This document shows positions 61,188 through 64,000 of a stretch of 64,000 nucleotides of DNA, in pieces. The notes beneath the pieces are model-generated. The model searched no databases, was not told the origin of the DNA, and saw only the letters and a list, made by a program, of their open reading frames with translations. How positions within the stretch are numbered: the first letter of the stretch is position 1; every line of letters begins with the position of its first letter. The position numbers and the translations under genes are program-made. Source of the stretch: CAWBLP01 sp963721065 (lineage in GTDB: Bacteria; Pseudomonadota; Alphaproteobacteria; Acetobacterales; Acetobacteraceae); the NCBI GenBank assembly GCA_963721065.1, contig CAVRHO010000004.1:186001-250000 (forward strand). Reading direction: 5' to 3'.

Positions 61188-61205
61188 TCGGAGGCCGGCC
61201 ATGAC
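61156..61205. repeat. Dispersed element, family A partial copy 5
   Basis: GTCATGGCCGG... on the left and GGCTCGGAGGCCGGCCATGAC on the right; the core is replaced by the 20-bp tandem units. Confidence 0.7.
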
Positions 61206-61247
61206 ACGGGGGAGCGGTGCCTGGCCGCACTGATCAAGACCGCGGCA

Positions 61248-61886
61248 TCACGCCCGCCGCAGCACGAACAACCCCTGCTCACCGAACAGATTGGCCAGGC
61301 GGGGGAATCGTCGCCACGGGGCGCGCCGTCCCGCATCATCGGCCGCCAGCCACTGCTCCACCACGTAGCCGTCCTGCGCGCACAGCACGAAGAAGTCGCG
61401 GATCGTGCAGGGATGGATGTTGGGCGTCTCGTACCACGGCCGGTCCCAGGCGGGCGTCATCGGCATCCGCCCGGTTTGCAGCAACTGCCAGCGCACCTGC
61501 CAGTGGCCGAAGTTCGGAAAACTCACCACCGCCCGGGTGCCGATGCGAAGCATCTGCCGCAGCACCATGCGCGGCTGCTCCACGGCCTGCAGCGTGCGCG
61601 ACAGCACGACATAGTCGAACCCGCCATCCGGGTAATGCGCCAGGTCCACGTCGGCGTCGCCGTGCATCACCGGCAACCCGTGCGCGACGGCGCGGGTGAC
61701 TTCCGCCATGTCGATCTCGATGCCGCGGGCGTCACACCCCTTGGTCTGGAACAGATGGTCGATCAACGCGCCGTCGCCGCAGCCGATATCCAGCACGCGC
61801 GTGCCCGGGGCGATCACGCCGGCGATCAGGCGCAGATCCACCCGCATGTTCTTGGCGACAAAGCGGACCGGGTCGTGCGTGCTCAT
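61248..61886 (-). CDS. metW: MetW-type methyltransferase-fold protein
   Basis: A 212-residue protein with the SAM-binding motif VLDIGCGDGALIDHL and the MetW pattern ARGIEIDMAEVTRAV, LSRTLQAVEQP, SFPNFGHWQVRWQLL and PWYETPNIHPCTIRDF. MetW assists MetX in homoserine O-acylation for methionine synthesis and is usually directly downstream of metX. Here no metX lies upstream; the next gene in that direction is on the opposite strand. The start at 61886 begins at the conserved N-terminus. Confidence 0.9.
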   Translation of the reverse strand: MSTHDPVRFVAKNMRVDLRLIAGVIAPGTRVLDIGCGDGALIDHLFQTKGCDARGIEIDMAEVTRAVAHGLPVMHGDADVDLAHYPDGGFDYVVLSRTLQAVEQPRMVLRQMLRIGTRAVVSFPNFGHWQVRWQLLQTGRMPMTPAWDRPWYETPNIHPCTIRDFFVLCAQDGYVVEQWLAADDAGRRAPWRRFPRLANLFGEQGLFVLRRA

Positions 61887-62045
61887 CTGGGGCCTGTGCA
61901 AACCATGCCGGGTGAATAAGGGCGGGAGCGGGGCCGGGGCAAGGTGGCCCCATTGCCCCGGCCCCGCTCCCGCAGGACCGATACCCGGTCGGGCGCGCAC
62001 CGCCGCACCCGCGCCACAGGTTCTCGTTCCACCAGGGAGACGAGC

Positions 62046-62327
62046 ATGCAAGCCGAACTGAAGGGCCACCGGATCGCCAGCAGCGACGACATCAAGGAGG
62101 CCGGCGGCTACCACTACTTCCTCCGCCGCGACGTGCGGATGGACTGGCTGGAAAAGGCGCCAAAGACCGAACACGACCTGGAGTGCCCGCATGGCGTGCA
62201 GTTCTACGACGTGGTGATCGACGGCCAGCGCTACCCCCGCGTCGCCTGGTCGTATGAGGCACCAAAGGCGTCCATGGCCGGCGTCGCCAACCGGATGGGC
62301 TTCTGGGAGGACGTCGAGGTCCACTGA
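62046..62327 (+). CDS. DUF427 domain protein
   Basis: A 93-residue protein with the DUF427 pattern: a strand-rich fold with GGYHYFLRRDVRMDWL, HDLECPHGVQFYDVVI and RVAWSYEAP. The function is unknown. GGGAGA precedes the ATG. It is divergent from metW and convergent with the flippase gene, whose stop lies 11 bases beyond. Confidence 0.85.
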   Translation: MQAELKGHRIASSDDIKEAGGYHYFLRRDVRMDWLEKAPKTEHDLECPHGVQFYDVVIDGQRYPRVAWSYEAPKASMAGVANRMGFWEDVEVH

Positions 62328-62338
62328 CCGCGGCCGCG

Positions 62339-63790
62339 TCAGGCCGGGTCATGACGGACCGCCTCCGCCGGCCAGTGCACGGCGGGGGCGGTCCGCATCC
62401 GCAACAGCCGCAGGCCGACACAGGGCAGCACGATCGCGGCGAACACCCCGGTGCGGGCGATGCCGCGCAACAGCCACACACCCAGTGCGCCGCCGGGTTC
62501 CGGCACCAGCAGACCGGCCAGAACCCCGACCAGCACGACACCCAGAAGCGGCCATCCCGCGCGCAGCGGGCGGAACAGCCCGGTCCCAAGCGCTCGGCTG
62601 TTGATCCACAGCATGTAGGGCATCGCGATCAGGTGCGCGGCCAGCCACAGCAGTGATGCGCCCAGGGGCGTGGCCGGCTCCAGCAGCATGGCGCCGGCCA
62701 GTGTCGCGGCGGTGGACAGGGTGCTGGCGAGCAGTGGCCGCGTGGTGTCGCCGCGGGCCACGACGGCGACGCCGGCGGGAAAGGTCAGGGTCAGCAAGGC
62801 CATCAAGGCAATCAGCGGCTCCCCGGCCCATCCGGACGGCACCCAGGCGGGGCCCAGCACCAGCCGGACCAGCGCCGGCATGGCCAGCGCCATGGCGCCG
62901 CACAGCGGCAGAATCGCCAGGCTGGACCAGGCCAGCAACCGGTCGCAGGAACGCCGCAGCGCCGCCCGGTCTGGCCGGCGCTCGGCCAGCAGCGGCAGCA
63001 TCAGCCGCCACTGCGCCGTAAAGGCCAGCTCGCGCACGGTCTCCACCAGGCGGAACGCCATATGCACCTGGCCCAGCACGGTGGACCCGGCGGTGCCGCC
63101 AATCAGAATCGCGAACACCCGGTAGCGGCCGATCAGCACCAGCGTGCTGGCGGTCAGCGGCAGCCCGACCCGTAGCAGGCTGCGGGCGATCGGCCAGCGC
63201 ACAACCACGCGGGGCCGCACGCCGGCGCCCACCAGCAGGGTCGCCGCGCCGACGGCGGAGATGACGAATTGCTGCAACACCGGCGCCCACGCGCCGTCAT
63301 GCATCCACGCGGCGAGGATACCGGTGGCGGTGCCCAGCCCCTGACCGGCGATCGTGCGCCAGGCCAGCGTGCGGTAGCGGCGCCGCATCGTCAGCACGCC
63401 CTGCATCGCGCCCCCGGCGCCGACCAGCGGCAGAGGCACCGCCAGCAACAGGCTCATGGTCAGCAGCCGCGGGTCGTGCAGCCAGGCCGCGATCAGCCAC
63501 CCCCCGGCAATCTGCAGCGGCACGGCGAGGCATCCGGTCGCGACCGACGCCCACAGCGCCGTGGAAAGAGTCTCCGCGTCGGCATCGCCCCGTTGCACCA
63601 GCGCATCGGCGAACAGGGCGTTCACCGCCACCCATAGCAGCACGTGCACGGCCACGACGGCCGCGCCCAGTCCGAACTCGGAGGGCCCGACCAGACGAGC
63701 CACCACGCAGACCGAGGCAAAGGACAATACGCCGGAGACGACGGCCTCGGTACCGGACCAGAACACGTTGCGGACGGCCTGCCGGGTCAT
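62339..63790 (-). CDS. Oligosaccharide flippase (Wzx/MurJ-like, polysaccharide export superfamily)
   Basis: A 483-residue polytopic protein with 12-14 predicted membrane helices. It begins with FWSGTEAVVSGVLSFASVCV and contains the superfamily-typical ARLVGPSEFGLGAAV. Such proteins flip lipid-linked sugars across the inner membrane for capsule, O-antigen or exopolysaccharide assembly. Its start overlaps the stop of the preceding membrane protein by four bases (ATGA), so it is the second or later gene of an operon extending out of the window. Confidence 0.88.
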   Translation of the reverse strand: MTRQAVRNVFWSGTEAVVSGVLSFASVCVVARLVGPSEFGLGAAVVAVHVLLWVAVNALFADALVQRGDADAETLSTALWASVATGCLAVPLQIAGGWLIAAWLHDPRLLTMSLLLAVPLPLVGAGGAMQGVLTMRRRYRTLAWRTIAGQGLGTATGILAAWMHDGAWAPVLQQFVISAVGAATLLVGAGVRPRVVVRWPIARSLLRVGLPLTASTLVLIGRYRVFAILIGGTAGSTVLGQVHMAFRLVETVRELAFTAQWRLMLPLLAERRPDRAALRRSCDRLLAWSSLAILPLCGAMALAMPALVRLVLGPAWVPSGWAGEPLIALMALLTLTFPAGVAVVARGDTTRPLLASTLSTAATLAGAMLLEPATPLGASLLWLAAHLIAMPYMLWINSRALGTGLFRPLRAGWPLLGVVLVGVLAGLLVPEPGGALGVWLLRGIARTGVFAAIVLPCVGLRLLRMRTAPAVHWPAEAVRHDPA

Positions 63791-64000
63791 GTGCCCCGTC
63801 TTCGGTCGCGCAGCAGCGCCGCGCCGCCCAGCACGGCGACCAGCGGCGGCAGAAGCATCACCCGGCCCTGGTAGCGATCGTGCGGGGCGGACAGACCGCC
63901 GCAGATCGCGGCATTCGCCAGCAGCGCCAGCAGCACCGTGGCGGCGAAGCCGGCCGCCTGGTGCGGGCAGTACCGCCCGGCCGCCAGCAGCATGAGGCAG
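63787..64000 (-). CDS. C-terminal end of a membrane protein (5' part outside the window)
   Basis: The last 70 codons encode two hydrophobic segments and end with GGLSAPHDRYQGRVMLLPPL, then a basic tail. The HDRYQxR-type motif before a final helix is seen at the C-terminus of membrane-bound glycosyltransferase-like or polymerase-like proteins. With the coupled flippase this suggests a surface-polysaccharide locus, but the identity of the enzyme cannot be settled from this part. Confidence 0.65.
   Translation of the reverse strand, partial: CLMLLAAGRYCPHQAAGFAATVLLALLANAAICGGLSAPHDRYQGRVMLLPPLVAVLGGAALLRDRRRGT

Overview
The window is GC-rich DNA of an alphaproteobacterium, most likely Rhodospirillales/Acetobacteraceae. 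This is inferred from base composition, the lysA-TIGR02302 gene pair, the rpe-heparinase pair, ParDE-type toxin modules and alphaproteobacterial-type intergenic repeats. It is a chromosomal mosaic: housekeeping genes (pyrE, tag, ileS, lysA, rpe, gloB, apt, metW) alternate with catabolic genes, regulators, one accessory defence/toxin-antitoxin patch and one small biosynthetic operon. No rRNA, tRNA, CRISPR array, transposase or phage structural gene was seen.

Layout. 0-7.4 kb: partial cyclic-nucleotide-binding protein, pyrE, cytochrome c, tartrate/malate-type dehydrogenase, two small membrane proteins, a sulfatase and a lytic-transglycosylase-like protein. 7.6-15.4 kb: hydantoinase/oxoprolinase subunits HyuA-HyuB, then a DegP-like protease, OmpR-type regulator and sensor kinase in a row, a small secreted protein, and a tiny ORF with an exceptionally long Shine-Dalgarno match closed by a strong terminator. 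15.4-20.2 kb: DapA-family lyase, a very repeat-rich spacer, an IclR regulator, tag and an M20 amidohydrolase. 20.2-25.3 kb: accessory patch with a TIR-domain protein, a Phd/VapC pair, a decayed ParDE pair, two intact ParDE pairs and a T5orf172 (GIY-YIG-like) membrane protein. 25.8-45 kb: ileS, a DUF3574 lipoprotein, a lactate/malate dehydrogenase, a Rieske oxygenase, dienelactone hydrolase, lysA, TIGR02302 protein, HxlR regulator divergent from an acyl-CoA dehydrogenase and methyltransferase, rpe-heparinase, and gloB-GST-cupin.

45.2-51.9 kb holds the most interesting system: a co-directional operon of an O-carbamoyltransferase, a stand-alone amino-acid adenylation enzyme, an 87-residue carrier protein, a luciferase-like flavin monooxygenase and a tandem alpha/beta-hydrolase protein. 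I read it as a mini-pathway that loads an amino acid on a carrier, oxidises it, carbamoylates it and releases or transfers it. I cannot match it to a described pathway.

52.3-56.1 kb is a minus-strand operon of a TctC-like binding protein, an Asp/Glu-racemase-fold protein, a second substrate-binding-like protein and an HpcH/HpaI aldolase. 56.2-64 kb carries apt, a glyoxalase-like protein, a PhyH dioxygenase-HAD-CarS-like trio, a UPF0149 protein, metW, DUF427 and a polysaccharide flippase with the end of another membrane protein.

Two window-wide properties matter to a reader. First, nine genes, including essential ileS, are broken only by single-base insertions, and removing them restores full-length ORFs; this looks like sequencing error rather than decay. 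Second, the spacers are packed with tandem arrays (13-27 bp units) and at least three families of dispersed repeats.
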